A stretch of DNA of 60,695 nt from Companilactobacillus formosensis (GCF_005405305.1 NZ_BJDU01000001.1:1-60695); one strand, 5' to 3'. Positions 33,798-43,696 are shown, counted from the first letter of the stretch. Notes: a model not told the origin generated them from the letters alone. Translations and numbers: made by a program.

Positions 33798-33980
33798 GAA
33801 AAAATTCCTCCTAAAAAAAGCTAATAGCAATATTATACCTGTGAATAAACGATTTTGACTATTGTTTTTTTTATATCATGACGTTTGGCACGTAAAGGTA
33901 TGGAGAACTTTGTTGCTATCAATGAATCCCTTTAAAATGGTATATACCGTATTTAATTTTTAGTGATAGCGTTGACTTAA

Positions 33981-34451
33981 TTATTCCAATGAAATTTTGA
34001 TGATTTTTACATCATATGAGCCTTCAGGAGCGCTGACTGAAACTGTATCGCCGACTTTATGATTTTCTAAAGCACTGCCGATTGGTGAGGCAAAAGAAAT
34101 TTTGTTTTGAGTTAAATTAGCTTCTTGTTTTCCGACTAATTGATAAGTAACCTGGTCGTGATCGTCTAAAAATTCAATTGTCACGAATTTACCAATATCT
34201 AAAAGGTCGTTATCAGCAGGCAAAACTACATCAGCGTATTGCAATTGTTTGTGTAAATAACGTAAACGGCTCTCAAGATGTCCTAGATCACGTTTGGCAC
34301 TAGAATATTCGGTGTTTTCGGAACGGTCGCCTAAAGCTGCAGCGGCTGCCAAGATTTTGATTTTTTCAGGACGACTGGCCTTCAAATCTTTTATTTCTTG
34401 TTCGATAGCTTTGTAGCCAGCAGGTGTCATCTTATTAAAAGTTGGTTCCAT
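33981..34451 (-). CDS. greA: Transcription elongation factor GreA
   Basis: The 156-residue RNA-polymerase secondary-channel factor rescues backtracked complexes by stimulating transcript cleavage. The coiled-coil N domain has NKMTPAGYKAIEQEIKDLKASRPEKIKILAAAAALGDRSENTEYSSAKRD, including the acidic D-x-x-E-N-x-E-Y tip; the C domain has VTIEFLDDHDQVTYQLVGKQEAN and ISFASPIGSALENHKVGDTVSV. GAGG precedes ATG. It lies downstream of pepD on the same strand after a terminator. Confidence 0.93.
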   Translation of the reverse strand: MEPTFNKMTPAGYKAIEQEIKDLKASRPEKIKILAAAAALGDRSENTEYSSAKRDLGHLESRLRYLHKQLQYADVVLPADNDLLDIGKFVTIEFLDDHDQVTYQLVGKQEANLTQNKISFASPIGSALENHKVGDTVSVSAPEGSYDVKIIKISLE

Positions 34452-34489
34452 TTTAAAAACCTCGATTTAGTTGTTTTAAATCCAATGTA

Positions 34490-34527
34490 ACACAAAAAAG
34501 GCACCTTCCAAAGAAGATACCTTTTAG
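34490..34527 (-). terminator. Terminator of pepD
   Basis: AAAAGGTATCTTC-TTT-GGAAGGTGCCTTTTTT on the minus strand, with wobble pairs and a T tail. Confidence 0.75.
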
Positions 34528-34534
34528 TAATTGA

Positions 34535-35971
34535 TTATAGATTTGCATCCATATTAAATGTAAGTTTTGAAAGATTGATTCCTTTAGTATAAAGTTCACC
34601 AAAGAATTTGTGAGTCTTTTCTTGCATTTGCTTAACAACCTTTTGGTTACGGTCAGTTAAGAATTCAACTAGTTCATCACCAGAATAGTTAGCAGCTAAT
34701 TTGTCAGTTTCAGCAACAGCTTCACGTAGTTCTTGACGAATTTCTGTTAAGTAGTCGATATCGTCTTGAATGAATTCTGTGTAGTTTGATTCAACTAGAA
34801 CTGACAAGGCTTTATACATCCAATATGCATCCTTGAAGTTGAATTCAAGTGAAGCATCATTATATGAAGGATCTGTTTCGTTCATATTAGTATAGAAAGG
34901 AATGTATGGTGAGAATGTTGGGTAACCGATACATAACCACATGATAGCAGCATATTCTTCAGGAACGTCATTTCTGATTTGAAGAACGTGTGAGTTTTGA
35001 GTTCTGTTCAAACCGATTGGACGGTAACGGTGTTTGTCATCTTCACTAGCATATGGGCTGAATGGATCGAATGGTGTTTCGTTGTAGTGTGAACCCAAAA
35101 CATATTCGATATCATCAACAGAAATCTTGTGATCTGTCTTCATGATGAAAGGTAATTCACCATCTTCTGGATCTTGTTGGATTTCTGGGTTGAAGTACTT
35201 TTGACCAAACCAAACACGTGGTGTGTTGTAGTGACGATCTTTAAGGTTGTCTGTACCGAAGATATGTCTGAAGTTCCAGCCAGTCTTGTCAGTGTTTAGG
35301 TGGTTCTTTTCAACAAATTCTTGGATTCCTTCTGACCACATGAATTCGTCAGTATTATTGAAATCTACTTGTTGAATTGAAACACGGTTAGCACAAACAG
35401 CATAACTGTCGTCAGGAATTCTTTGGGCTACCCAGTGGTGACCAGTAACGATTTCCATGTACCAAACGTCATCTTTGTCACTGAATAGAACAGAGTTACC
35501 AGCAGGTGAACCGAACTTCTTGATCAATTCACCAGTACGTTGTACAGCACCTTTGGCTGAGTCAACATAAGGTAGGACCATACGAACGATAACGTCTTCG
35601 TCCATACCATCTTTAACTAATGGATCAAAAGCTAAGGCACGTTCGTTACCATAAGTACTTTCTGTGGCAGACATAGCAACGTTCTTACCATTAATACCAC
35701 TTTCGTCGTAGTAGCCAAACTTCTTGTAATCAACGTTTGGAACGGCAGGCCATTTGTAGCCATTTTCAGGAACTTCTGATTCAAAGCCATTTAACCATGA
35801 CTTAACCTTGCGTCCTTTTTTACCGTTTACGGCAGGATTCAATACGAAGCTATGTGGAGCTACCGCAAAGAAAGTGTCGTCGTTTCTAGCAATCATTGTT
35901 GATCCATCTAAACTGGCGTTTTTACCAACTAAAATAGTGGTACAAGCGTCATCCAAATGATTTTTCTTCAT
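34535..35971 (-). CDS. pepD: C69 family dipeptidase
   Basis: N-terminal-nucleophile dipeptidase of 478 residues. The catalytic Cys is in DACTTILVGKNASLDGSTMIARNDD (Cys near residue 10, exposed after propeptide removal), followed by SATESTYGNERALAFDP and GSPAGNSVLFSDKDDVWYMEIVTGHHWVAQRIPDDSYAVCANR. Length and motifs match lactobacillal PepD, which releases amino acids from imported dipeptides in the cytosol. Monocistronic, AGGAGG upstream. Confidence 0.93.
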   Translation of the reverse strand: MKKNHLDDACTTILVGKNASLDGSTMIARNDDTFFAVAPHSFVLNPAVNGKKGRKVKSWLNGFESEVPENGYKWPAVPNVDYKKFGYYDESGINGKNVAMSATESTYGNERALAFDPLVKDGMDEDVIVRMVLPYVDSAKGAVQRTGELIKKFGSPAGNSVLFSDKDDVWYMEIVTGHHWVAQRIPDDSYAVCANRVSIQQVDFNNTDEFMWSEGIQEFVEKNHLNTDKTGWNFRHIFGTDNLKDRHYNTPRVWFGQKYFNPEIQQDPEDGELPFIMKTDHKISVDDIEYVLGSHYNETPFDPFSPYASEDDKHRYRPIGLNRTQNSHVLQIRNDVPEEYAAIMWLCIGYPTFSPYIPFYTNMNETDPSYNDASLEFNFKDAYWMYKALSVLVESNYTEFIQDDIDYLTEIRQELREAVAETDKLAANYSGDELVEFLTDRNQKVVKQMQEKTHKFFGELYTKGINLSKLTFNMDANL

Positions 35972-36095
35972 CTTTTCGAATTCCTCCTATTTGTACTGGT
36001 TACATTCTATCATATAAATGTAAGCAGTATCTTCAAACTTATTCATATTGTAATCACGAATATATGGTATAATTTTGATAAATTAGGAGGGTGTA

Positions 36096-37388
36096 ATGGA
36101 TATAAACACGAACGATAAGGAAGAATCATTCCTTAAAAATCTGTTATTAGGCTTTCAGCATTTGTTAGCAATGTATTCTGGCGATATTTTGATTCCAATT
36201 TTAATTGGTGCTTCTCTAGGATTCAGTGCTAAAGAAATGACTTATCTAATTTCAGTTGATATTTTTATGTGTGGGGTTGCTACACTCTTACAGATTAAAC
36301 GAACACCATTGACGGGTATTGGTTTGCCAGTTGTTTTGGGTTCAGCTGTCGAATATGTAACGCCGTTACAAAACATTGGGCATCATTTTGGAATTGCCTA
36401 TATGTATGGTGCCATCATCGCTGCTGGGGTTTTCATCATGTTGATTTCCAAGTTATTCGCTAACTTGAAAGACTTCTTCCCAACAGTAGTTACTGGTTCT
36501 TTGATTACTTTGATTGGATTTACTTTGATTCCTGTAGCTTTCCAAAATATTGGTGGTGGAAACGTTGATGCCAAAGATTTTGGTAGCTCTACGAATCTGA
36601 TCCTAGGATTTGCAACAGCCTTGATTATTGTGATCGTAAGTATTTGGGGTCGCGGATTTATCAAGCAAATTGCTGTTTTGATCGGTATTGTTGCCGGATA
36701 TTTATTAGGAATTGGAATGGGCGAGATTGGTTTCAAGACCGTGGGTACTGCTCATTGGTTCCAAATTCCTCAACCATTTTACTTTGCAACGCCTAAGTTT
36801 GAATGGTCATCGATCGTAGTTATGCTTTTAGCTGCTTTAACTTGTATGATTGAGTCAACTGGTGTTTACTACGCTTTGGCAGAATTGACAGGCGATGATT
36901 TGGATAAAGATGATTTACAAAGAGGTTATGCTTCAGAAGGCTTGGCTGCTATCTTAGGTGGTATCTTTAATACATTCCCATATTCGACTTTCTCACAAAA
37001 TGTGGCGGTCGTTCAATTGTCAGGAATTAAGAAGAACAAGCCAGTTTATTTCTCAGCCTTCCTATTAATTATTTTAGGTTTGATTCCTAAGGTTGGTGCT
37101 GTAGCTGAATTGATTCCTAATGCCGTCTTGGGTGGTGCCATGTTGATTATGTTTGGTACCGTAGGTATTGAAGGAATTAAGATGTTGTCACGTGTTGAAA
37201 TGAATAACAACAACATTATGATTATGGCAGTTTCAATCAGTTTGGGCTTGGGTGTAACAGTTCAACCAACGTTATTGCACTTCTTGCCATCAACTGTTCA
37301 AACTATTTTAAACAATGGTTTAGTAGTCGGAAGTTTCTCAGCAATTATTTTGAATTTATTGCTAAATCCGAACAAAAAGACAAATTAG
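36096..37388 (+). CDS. pbuX: NCS2 xanthine/uric acid permease
   Basis: The 430-residue nucleobase:cation symporter-2 protein has 14 predicted helices. LLLGFQHLLAMYSGDILIPILIG at the N terminus, GIGLPVVLGSAVEYVTPL and the substrate-region helices CMIESTGVYYALAELTGDD and GIFNTFPYSTFSQNVAVVQLSG identify the xanthine/purine subgroup rather than uracil. An extended -10 (TGGTATAAT) lies upstream; no purine riboswitch was recognised in the 124-base leader. Followed by a terminator. Confidence 0.9.
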   Translation: MDINTNDKEESFLKNLLLGFQHLLAMYSGDILIPILIGASLGFSAKEMTYLISVDIFMCGVATLLQIKRTPLTGIGLPVVLGSAVEYVTPLQNIGHHFGIAYMYGAIIAAGVFIMLISKLFANLKDFFPTVVTGSLITLIGFTLIPVAFQNIGGGNVDAKDFGSSTNLILGFATALIIVIVSIWGRGFIKQIAVLIGIVAGYLLGIGMGEIGFKTVGTAHWFQIPQPFYFATPKFEWSSIVVMLLAALTCMIESTGVYYALAELTGDDLDKDDLQRGYASEGLAAILGGIFNTFPYSTFSQNVAVVQLSGIKKNKPVYFSAFLLIILGLIPKVGAVAELIPNAVLGGAMLIMFGTVGIEGIKMLSRVEMNNNNIMIMAVSISLGLGVTVQPTLLHFLPSTVQTILNNGLVVGSFSAIILNLLLNPNKKTN

Positions 37389-37447
37389 CAAGTTTTGAAA
37401 CTTTCAAAGCATAAGCAAAGTTTGGTCATATTTTCATCACATTTGGT

Positions 37448-37490
37448 ACGTATACTTGTCGATAAATAAGATAAGTATACGTATTTTTTT
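37448..37490 (+). terminator. Terminator of pbuX
   Basis: ACGTATACTT...AAGTATACGT perfect 10-bp stem with ATTTTTTTT tail. Confidence 0.85.
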
Positions 37491-37510
37491 TAGCCAAAGG
37501 AGTGAAAAAT

Positions 37511-38287
37511 ATGAATGAATATAAATATATAAGCATTGTTATTAATAAGTTTGATTTGCCGTTTGAAGTAAAATTGGCCACTTTGAATGAAGGTGCTATT
37601 AATAAAGAATTAGTTGATGAGACCATTGAAAAAATTTCTGAAAACGTTCAAGAATATGATAGTCTGTTTTCATTAGAGAACCATGATTCGTTATTATCAC
37701 GTTTCCAAGATGGTGAAGAAACTGCCTTAATGACTTCGAAGACTTTTCGTGAAGTTTATGAACAGACAATTACAGCTGAACAAATGACCCATCATTACTT
37801 TAGCTCTTACTTTAATGGGAAGTATGATCCAATTGGTTTATTGAATGGTTGGATGATCGATCAAATCTTTAACCGTTATTTATTATCATTATTGAGTGAT
37901 GAAGGTATCGATGGTGTGTCACTACGTTGTGGTGAGGATGTTCGGTTAGCCAGTCGTCCCAATATTGACTTTAGATGGCGCATTGCAATCAAAGACCCTA
38001 AGAACCTCGACATCTTGTTAGCAACATATTTTTTGAAGAATGGTGCTGTTTCAACTGCTAATGAATTGCGTGGTTTGCGAAATGAAAAGAGCAATGTTGA
38101 GCAAGTAACGATTGTTGGCAATAGTGCTGTGGATGCTAATATTTGGTCATCAGCTGGATTGTCGGCCGGGTCTAAGTTCTCCGATTTCATTACTAAGTAC
38201 CATTTGACCGGCATGATCGTCGATAAGTACGCTGGGTTAGAAAACTTTCGTGATGGCTTTTCTGATAAGATTCCTTTACGTAAATGA
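37511..38287 (+). CDS. ApbE-like protein (FAD:protein FMN transferase family), degenerate
   Basis: The 258-residue product follows the ApbE plan: HDSLLSRFQDGEETALMTSKTFREVY, YFNGKYDPIGLLNGWMIDQIFNRYL (FDP/LGGIxKGxxxD equivalent) and the C-terminal metal/FMN region VGNSAVDANIWSSAGL. The family's glycine-rich NxGGD is replaced by RCGEDVR, and there is no signal peptide or lipobox, so activity is uncertain. ATG 37511 follows AAGGAG; an in-frame GTG at 37502 overlaps the RBS. Paralogous gene at 38422 in tandem. Confidence 0.7.
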   Translation: MNEYKYISIVINKFDLPFEVKLATLNEGAINKELVDETIEKISENVQEYDSLFSLENHDSLLSRFQDGEETALMTSKTFREVYEQTITAEQMTHHYFSSYFNGKYDPIGLLNGWMIDQIFNRYLLSLLSDEGIDGVSLRCGEDVRLASRPNIDFRWRIAIKDPKNLDILLATYFLKNGAVSTANELRGLRNEKSNVEQVTIVGNSAVDANIWSSAGLSAGSKFSDFITKYHLTGMIVDKYAGLENFRDGFSDKIPLRK

Positions 38288-38421
38288 ACTGTGTAACGTC
38301 GTTATACGGTTCTTTTTTTGTTTAAAAATTCTATTTTTGGTCATAAATAATTCATATCTCATTTTTATAATTTTATATATAGTCAAAGAAGATTTGACGC
38401 TTGATATAAATGAGGTACGTT

Positions 38422-39210
38422 ATGAAAATTAAAAAATATTTTTTCCCTAATATGATAATTAATCAAATGAATGAACAATTTAAACTTGAAATAGCGACAA
38501 CTAAAAATAATCAGATTCTAATGGAACAAATGAAAGCAGCTCGGCAAAATGTTGAGCAATTTTTAATTGAGGTTAACCACCAATTTTCGCCATTTGCTTA
38601 TGATTCTTTAGTTTCAAGATTTCAACGAGGAGATAAAACACCATTACAAGAGTCAAGTGACTTTGCGATGATTTATAACTCAACGGTTTTGGCAGAACAA
38701 ATGACCCAAGGAGTTTACACGCCATATTTTGCTGGTAAATATGATCCTAATACTTTGGTACAAGCCTGGGCACTAGAACAAGCTTTCAATAAATATGTAA
38801 CGCCGTTATTAGAAAATTCTGACATCGAAGGAATTTGGTTGAGTAATGATAAACAAATTAAAGTTGCTACTAAACCGGAATCTGATTTTAAATGGGCAAT
38901 TGATATCAATGACTCTACTAAAGAAGAGCCACTGACAACTTATTACTTGCAAAATGGCGTTATTGCGATGTCTGAGAACGATTTCGAGTCAGTCCACATG
39001 AATCTTAGTGATATCAAACAAACCATTGTCATCGGTCAAAATATCGTTGAAGCAAGCGTTTGGGCAGAGGTTGGTCTTTTAACAACTGTTTCCAAATTTG
39101 TAGATTTTATAGAAGCTTATGATCTATCTGGTTTAGTAATAGATAAAGAAGAAATACCATTGGCCTTTAGTGATGGTGCAATTGAAACCAATGAAAAGAA
39201 AATATCTTAA
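38422..39210 (+). CDS. Second ApbE-like paralogue, probably catalytically impaired
   Basis: The 262-residue product is clearly related to its upstream neighbour (YDSLVSRFQRGDKTPLQESSDFAMIY, YFAGKYDPNTLVQAWALEQAFNKYV, SKFVDFIEAYDLSGLVIDK). The glycine-rich FAD loop is gone (LSNDKQIKVATK) and the metal-binding Asp region reads VEASVWAEVGL. It looks like a divergent duplicate with a non-enzymatic or altered role. ATG 38422 follows GAGGT; the upstream in-frame ATG 38410 has no RBS. A 134-base gap from the first copy contains no clear terminator, so co-transcription is possible. Confidence 0.62.
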   Translation: MKIKKYFFPNMIINQMNEQFKLEIATTKNNQILMEQMKAARQNVEQFLIEVNHQFSPFAYDSLVSRFQRGDKTPLQESSDFAMIYNSTVLAEQMTQGVYTPYFAGKYDPNTLVQAWALEQAFNKYVTPLLENSDIEGIWLSNDKQIKVATKPESDFKWAIDINDSTKEEPLTTYYLQNGVIAMSENDFESVHMNLSDIKQTIVIGQNIVEASVWAEVGLLTTVSKFVDFIEAYDLSGLVIDKEEIPLAFSDGAIETNEKKIS

Positions 39211-39215
39211 TATAA

Positions 39216-39264
39216 AAAGGAACCTCGCAATGTAGATTTTCTACACCAAGAGATTCCTTTTTTA
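39216..39264. terminator. Terminator between the ApbE-like and aldo/keto reductase genes
   Basis: AAAAAGGAA.CTC arm pairs with GAG.TTCCTTTTTT; A and T runs suit both convergent genes. Confidence 0.75.
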
Positions 39265-39280
39265 TTAAAATGAGATTATT

Positions 39281-40165
39281 TTAGTCGTCCCATTGTTCAA
39301 CTTCATCTTTGTAACCATCAGGGTTGCCACTCCAGAAGAAGCCACCATACCAGAGACTTCTCTTGTCTGTGTCAAAGCCATTGATTTCTTTCATGTCGGC
39401 GTCACTTAGTTCGAAGTCATAAACGTCAGAGTTTTGAACAATTCTTTCTTCGTGAACTGACTTAGGAATGGTAATGATGCCATTTTGTAAGTCCCAACGT
39501 AAAATAACTTGAGCAACTGACTTGTTGTACTTGTCAGCAATCTTCTTAAGTCTAGGGTCGCCTAGAACTGAACCACCACCAAGTGGAGACCAAGCTTCAA
39601 GATGAATATTATTTTCATCACAGAAATTCTTGATATCAACTTCTTGGCAAAGTGGGTGATATTCCATTTGGTTAACTGCTGGTTTAATTGAGCAGTGTTG
39701 GAGAATATCCTTTAATCTTTCAATATTGAAGTTAGAAACACCAATAGCACGGGCTTTGCCTTCTTTATAAATGGTTTCCAAAGCACGCCATGTTTCTAGG
39801 TAAGTTCCATCAACTGGCCAGTGAATCAAGAGTAGATCTACATAATCAGTTTGTAGTCTCTTTAATTGACCTTCGAAGTTGTCGAGTGTTGATTGATAAC
39901 CTTGGTCACCGTTGAAGATCTTAGTTGTTAGGAAAATATCTTCACGCTTGAGACCATTGTCTGCAAAACCTTTTTGTAATCCTTCGCCTACACCAGCTTC
40001 GTTACCATATTGTTTAGCAGTATCAATTGCTTTATAGCCGTGTTTTAATGCCCATTGGACGGCTTGAGAAGCACCAGAATTGTTGACTTTCCAAACACCC
40101 ATACCTAATTGGGGCATTTTAACACCATTATTCAAAGTTACAGTAGAATCTAATTTTAAATTCAT
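39281..40165 (-). CDS. Aldo/keto reductase
   Basis: The 294-residue NADPH-dependent (beta/alpha)8 reductase has catalytic tetrad regions AIDTAKQYGNEAGVG (Asp, Tyr), FLTTKIFNGDQG (Lys) and LLLIHWPVDGTY (His). IGVSNFNIERL, AVNQMEYHPLCQE and the C-terminal IPKSVHEERI (cofactor phosphate binding) complete the family signature. It is closest in pattern to the 2,5-diketogluconate/methylglyoxal reductase group (YvgN-like). Monocistronic. Confidence 0.92.
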   Translation of the reverse strand: MNLKLDSTVTLNNGVKMPQLGMGVWKVNNSGASQAVQWALKHGYKAIDTAKQYGNEAGVGEGLQKGFADNGLKREDIFLTTKIFNGDQGYQSTLDNFEGQLKRLQTDYVDLLLIHWPVDGTYLETWRALETIYKEGKARAIGVSNFNIERLKDILQHCSIKPAVNQMEYHPLCQEVDIKNFCDENNIHLEAWSPLGGGSVLGDPRLKKIADKYNKSVAQVILRWDLQNGIITIPKSVHEERIVQNSDVYDFELSDADMKEINGFDTDKRSLWYGGFFWSGNPDGYKDEVEQWDD

Positions 40166-40305
40166 GTCTAACTAACCTCCTATAACTATAATTTTAACTC
40201 AAATATTAGTTTGATACTTGGAAATAGACTGTGCATTTGGTATAGTTCAATTGTATACGCTATCATAACTATGATTGATATATTGCGGGAGAAGGTTTTT
40301 TCTAA

Positions 40306-42180
40306 ATGGAAGAAAAGTTCACGGATATTAATGAAATAAAGACGAAAATTATTAATTTATCAGCGACTCTGAACTTACCTAAGGGAACGGAGGCGTTTAT
40401 TAGTGATGTCCATGGCAATTACGACAAGTATTTGAATATCATTCGTAGTGGTGCTGGCAATATCAGTCGTAAAGTCGGAGAACTTTTTAATGGTCGTTTG
40501 ACAGTTCCCAATCAACAAAAATTGGTCTGTTTGATTTATTATCCTGAAGATATTTTGAAAAAAATCACCCCCGATCTGAAAGGCAATGATTTAGAGCAAT
40601 GGTACATGGATACGACAAATCAGATGATTGAAGTATTGCGCTATGTAGCTGAAAAGTATCCCCAAAATGTAATCGATCAATCGCTTGATACGCAATTTTT
40701 AGATATTTCTGAAGAGTTAGTTTTTGGAGATTTGAGAGCTGAAGATAAGCGTCAATACTATCGAGAAATGGTCAAGCAGTTAGTTAAATTAGGTTTAGCG
40801 GATGAATTTATAATCTCTCTTTGTCACGCTATTCAGAAACTGGCAATTGAGCGAATTCATATTGTTGGCGATTTGTACGACCGCGGACCTCATCCTGATA
40901 AAGTTATTGATCATCTGACTGAGACGTGGCAGAATTTTGATTTTGAATGGGGCAATCATGATGTTTTGTGGCTAGGAAGTATGGCCGGGTCAAAACTGTG
41001 TATGATGAATTTGATTAGGATCAGTGCCCGTTATCACAATTTGAAATTATTGGAAGATGTTTATGGAATTGATCTAACTTCGATGGTTAAATTCGCGACA
41101 AATCGTTACATGCCTTTGCCAAATTTTGAACCCAAAGTAGCTTGGGCCGGAATGACTGATGAAGAAAAGGATATCGATAATTGCATTCAACAAGCTGCGG
41201 CGATAATTCAGTTTAAACTCGAAGGACAAGCAATTAAACGTCGTCCGGAATTTGAAATGGATGACCGCTTATTATTGGATAAATTGAGTTTGGATAAAAG
41301 AACTATAACGATTAATGGGAAAGACTATCCAATCGAAAATGGTTGTTTTCAAACAGTTAATCCAGCTTCACCTTATCAAATTACTAATAGTGAACGTGTA
41401 GTTTTAATAGATTTAATAAATCAATTTATTCAATCAAATAAATTAAATGAGGACATGTGGTTTTTAGCTGACAATGGGGGAATGTATCTGGAACATAATG
41501 ATAACTTGCTATTTCATGGATGCATTCCAGTAGATCAAAAAGGTAATTTATCTTCTATTGCCATTGAAGGAAAAGCCTACGCAGGAAAAGAACTTTTGGA
41601 TTACAGTGAGTATATTGTCAAAGATGCTATGAGACATCCAACAACAGCTGATTGTTTTAATTCCGATTTTATTTGGTACCTCTGGGAAGGGAAAAAATCA
41701 CCATTATTTGGTAAAGATAAAATGACTACTTTTGAACGCTATTTTGTTAATGACAAAGAAGTTCAAAGAGAAACACCTAATCCATTTTTTGATTTGTGTA
41801 ATGAAGAATGGTTTGCCAATAGGATTTTAAGGGAATTCGAACTAAGTACTCGCGGTCATATCGTTAATGGTCACACGCCAGCTGATGAAAATGCTAATCC
41901 TGTAATGGCAGACAAAAAGATTATTGTAGTCAATGGGATGTTTGACGCTAAGCGAAGTTCAAAGATTGGTGGTCATACATTGTTATACGATTCCTATGGC
42001 ATGCGTTTGGAAACTTTGAAACCATTCGCTAATAAAAACAAATCGATTGCTGAAATGTCGGACGTCGTGATGGATAAAGAAATCGTTGAACACTCTTCAG
42101 AACGTCGTACGATTAAAGATACTGATTATGGGAAGAGTATCCAAAAGCAAATAAAGTATTTATGTAAATTTATTAAATGA
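40306..42180 (+). CDS. fbp: Fructose-1,6-bisphosphatase class III
   Basis: Gluconeogenic phosphatase of 624 residues, the Firmicutes class III type. Metallophosphoesterase motifs are FISDVHGNYDKY (residues ~31-42), GDLYDRGPHPDKV, EWGNHDVLW and, in the C terminus, IVNGHTPADENANPV. Length is normal (about 620-670). GGGAGAAGG precedes ATG. A bidirectional terminator separates it from convergent pyrP. Confidence 0.95.
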   Translation: MEEKFTDINEIKTKIINLSATLNLPKGTEAFISDVHGNYDKYLNIIRSGAGNISRKVGELFNGRLTVPNQQKLVCLIYYPEDILKKITPDLKGNDLEQWYMDTTNQMIEVLRYVAEKYPQNVIDQSLDTQFLDISEELVFGDLRAEDKRQYYREMVKQLVKLGLADEFIISLCHAIQKLAIERIHIVGDLYDRGPHPDKVIDHLTETWQNFDFEWGNHDVLWLGSMAGSKLCMMNLIRISARYHNLKLLEDVYGIDLTSMVKFATNRYMPLPNFEPKVAWAGMTDEEKDIDNCIQQAAAIIQFKLEGQAIKRRPEFEMDDRLLLDKLSLDKRTITINGKDYPIENGCFQTVNPASPYQITNSERVVLIDLINQFIQSNKLNEDMWFLADNGGMYLEHNDNLLFHGCIPVDQKGNLSSIAIEGKAYAGKELLDYSEYIVKDAMRHPTTADCFNSDFIWYLWEGKKSPLFGKDKMTTFERYFVNDKEVQRETPNPFFDLCNEEWFANRILREFELSTRGHIVNGHTPADENANPVMADKKIIVVNGMFDAKRSSKIGGHTLLYDSYGMRLETLKPFANKNKSIAEMSDVVMDKEIVEHSSERRTIKDTDYGKSIQKQIKYLCKFIK

Positions 42181-42224
42181 AAAAAGCGATTCATATCTTA
42201 TAACATAGATATGAATCGCTTTTT
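42181..42224. terminator. Bidirectional terminator between fbp and pyrP
   Basis: AAAAAGCGATTCATATCT...AGATATGAATCGCTTTTT, a perfect 18-bp stem. Confidence 0.92.
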
Positions 42225-42235
42225 AGTAACCAGAA

Positions 42236-43576
42236 TTAAGCATTCTCTTTTGTTTTTTGATCCTTTTTCCAATTATCTTTGTCATCGTCCCAGTGTTCTG
42301 ACAAGGCATGTTTTGGCAAGATTAAGTTTAAAATAATGCCAACAACTGTAGCCACACCAACACCAGTAAATTGGAAGCTACCGATTTGTAGATAAGCGTT
42401 ACCGATACCGATAACTAAGATAACTGAAGCAATCATCAAGTTACGTTTTTCATTGAAGTCGACTTTGTTATCAACTAAGATTCTTAAACCACTTGATGAA
42501 ATAACTCCGAATAAGACGAAACTGATACCACCGATTACTGGTCCAGGGATTGTTTGAATCAGGGCACTCAATTTACCAACGAATCCAAACAGAGCAGCGA
42601 AGACGGCAGCACCGATAACAACGTAAACACTGAAAATCTTATTAACAGCCATAACACCGATGTTTTCACCGTATGATGTTACAGGAGGACCACCTAGAAA
42701 GGCGGCAACGATTGAAGCTGTACCATCACCAGCTAGAGTTTTGTGAAGGCCGGGATCTTTGAAGAAGTCACGTCCAGTCAATTCGTCTAGTACCATGATG
42801 TGTCCCAAGTGTTCTGCCATCGTTACGAAAGCGATTGGTGCAAAACTCAAGATAGCGCCCCAATAAATTTTCTTAGGCATGTAGTTAGCAAACATTACAT
42901 CGAAAGCAGGTAATTTGAACCAAGGTGTAGAAATAACTTTTGAAAAATCAACAATACCTAAAGCAACGGCCAAAATATAACCGCCGATGATACCTAAAAG
43001 AATAGCAATATTACTCCAAAATCCTCTCAAAACCATGTTCAAAATAACAGTTAGAAATAAAGTGAACATAGCGACACCAAAGTAAGTCAGATCATAGTGA
43101 GAACCGTTCATCATGGCATTGTTAGCAGCACTTCCAGCAACTGACATACCAATAACGATAACAATAGGTCCAACGACGATAGGTGGTAAAGCTTTGTCGA
43201 TCCAATCGGAACCAATGAAACCAACAATCAATGAAACAATCAAGTAAACCATACCAACGGCGATAGTACCTTGAGCGACACCGGCATAACCAACTGTCTT
43301 CATCAAGGAAACCATCGGCACAATGAATGAGAAACTAGAACTCATGTAAGCTGGAATCTTACGATGAGTAATTAAAATATGAATAATTGTTCCGACACCA
43401 GAACTGAAAAAGGCAATACTAGGATCTAGTCCAACTAGTAACGGTACCAAAACGGTGGCACCAAACATTGAGAATAAGTGCTGTAAAGATAAAAAGGCCC
43501 AACTGCCTAATGGCGGTCTTTCGTAGACGTCTAAGACTGCGTCTGGGTTGCGGTACTGCTGATCATTTGTAGCCAA
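42236..43576 (-). CDS. pyrP: NCS2 uracil permease
   Basis: The 446-residue uracil:proton symporter has 14 predicted helices: PPLGSWAFLSLQHLFSMFGATVLVPLLVGLDPSIAFFSSGVGT, PAYMSSSFSFIVPM, the transport-site helix IAFVTMAEHLGHIMVLDELTG and GGPPVTSYGENIGVMAVNKI are uracil-subgroup motifs. I favour the TTG at 43576, nine bases from AGGGGAG; the ATG at 43585 directly abuts that RBS. A PyrR-type attenuator in the leader ties expression to UMP/UTP. Confidence 0.9.
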   Translation of the reverse strand: MATNDQQYRNPDAVLDVYERPPLGSWAFLSLQHLFSMFGATVLVPLLVGLDPSIAFFSSGVGTIIHILITHRKIPAYMSSSFSFIVPMVSLMKTVGYAGVAQGTIAVGMVYLIVSLIVGFIGSDWIDKALPPIVVGPIVIVIGMSVAGSAANNAMMNGSHYDLTYFGVAMFTLFLTVILNMVLRGFWSNIAILLGIIGGYILAVALGIVDFSKVISTPWFKLPAFDVMFANYMPKKIYWGAILSFAPIAFVTMAEHLGHIMVLDELTGRDFFKDPGLHKTLAGDGTASIVAAFLGGPPVTSYGENIGVMAVNKIFSVYVVIGAAVFAALFGFVGKLSALIQTIPGPVIGGISFVLFGVISSSGLRILVDNKVDFNEKRNLMIASVILVIGIGNAYLQIGSFQFTGVGVATVVGIILNLILPKHALSEHWDDDKDNWKKDQKTKENA

Positions 43577-43605
43577 AAGAAACATCTCCCCTAAATGTAT
43601 TTTTG

Positions 43606-43696
43606 CAAAAAAATAGCCCTCTATCCCGTGTATGCGAAATAAAAGACTGAACGTGTTTCCTTATTAGCCTCACGGGACCAATATTTAAAGGACTAT
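43606..43696 (-). promoter_or_regulatory. PyrR-dependent attenuator
   Basis: On the minus strand, GGTCCCGTGAGGCTAATAAGG matches the PyrR-binding loop core (TCCCGTGAGGCT, around 43665-43677). TCCCGTG pairs with CACGGGA, and the 11-base ATAGTCCTTTA (43686-43696) pairs with TAGAGGGCTAT just before a seven-T run at 43606-43612, so a long terminator hairpin includes the PyrR site itself. PyrR plus UMP should promote termination. Confidence 0.82.

Noticed and set aside
35972-36095. Purine riboswitch in the pbuX leader
   Set aside because: No recognisable P2/P3 loop sequences and too little space; only an extended -10 promoter is visible.
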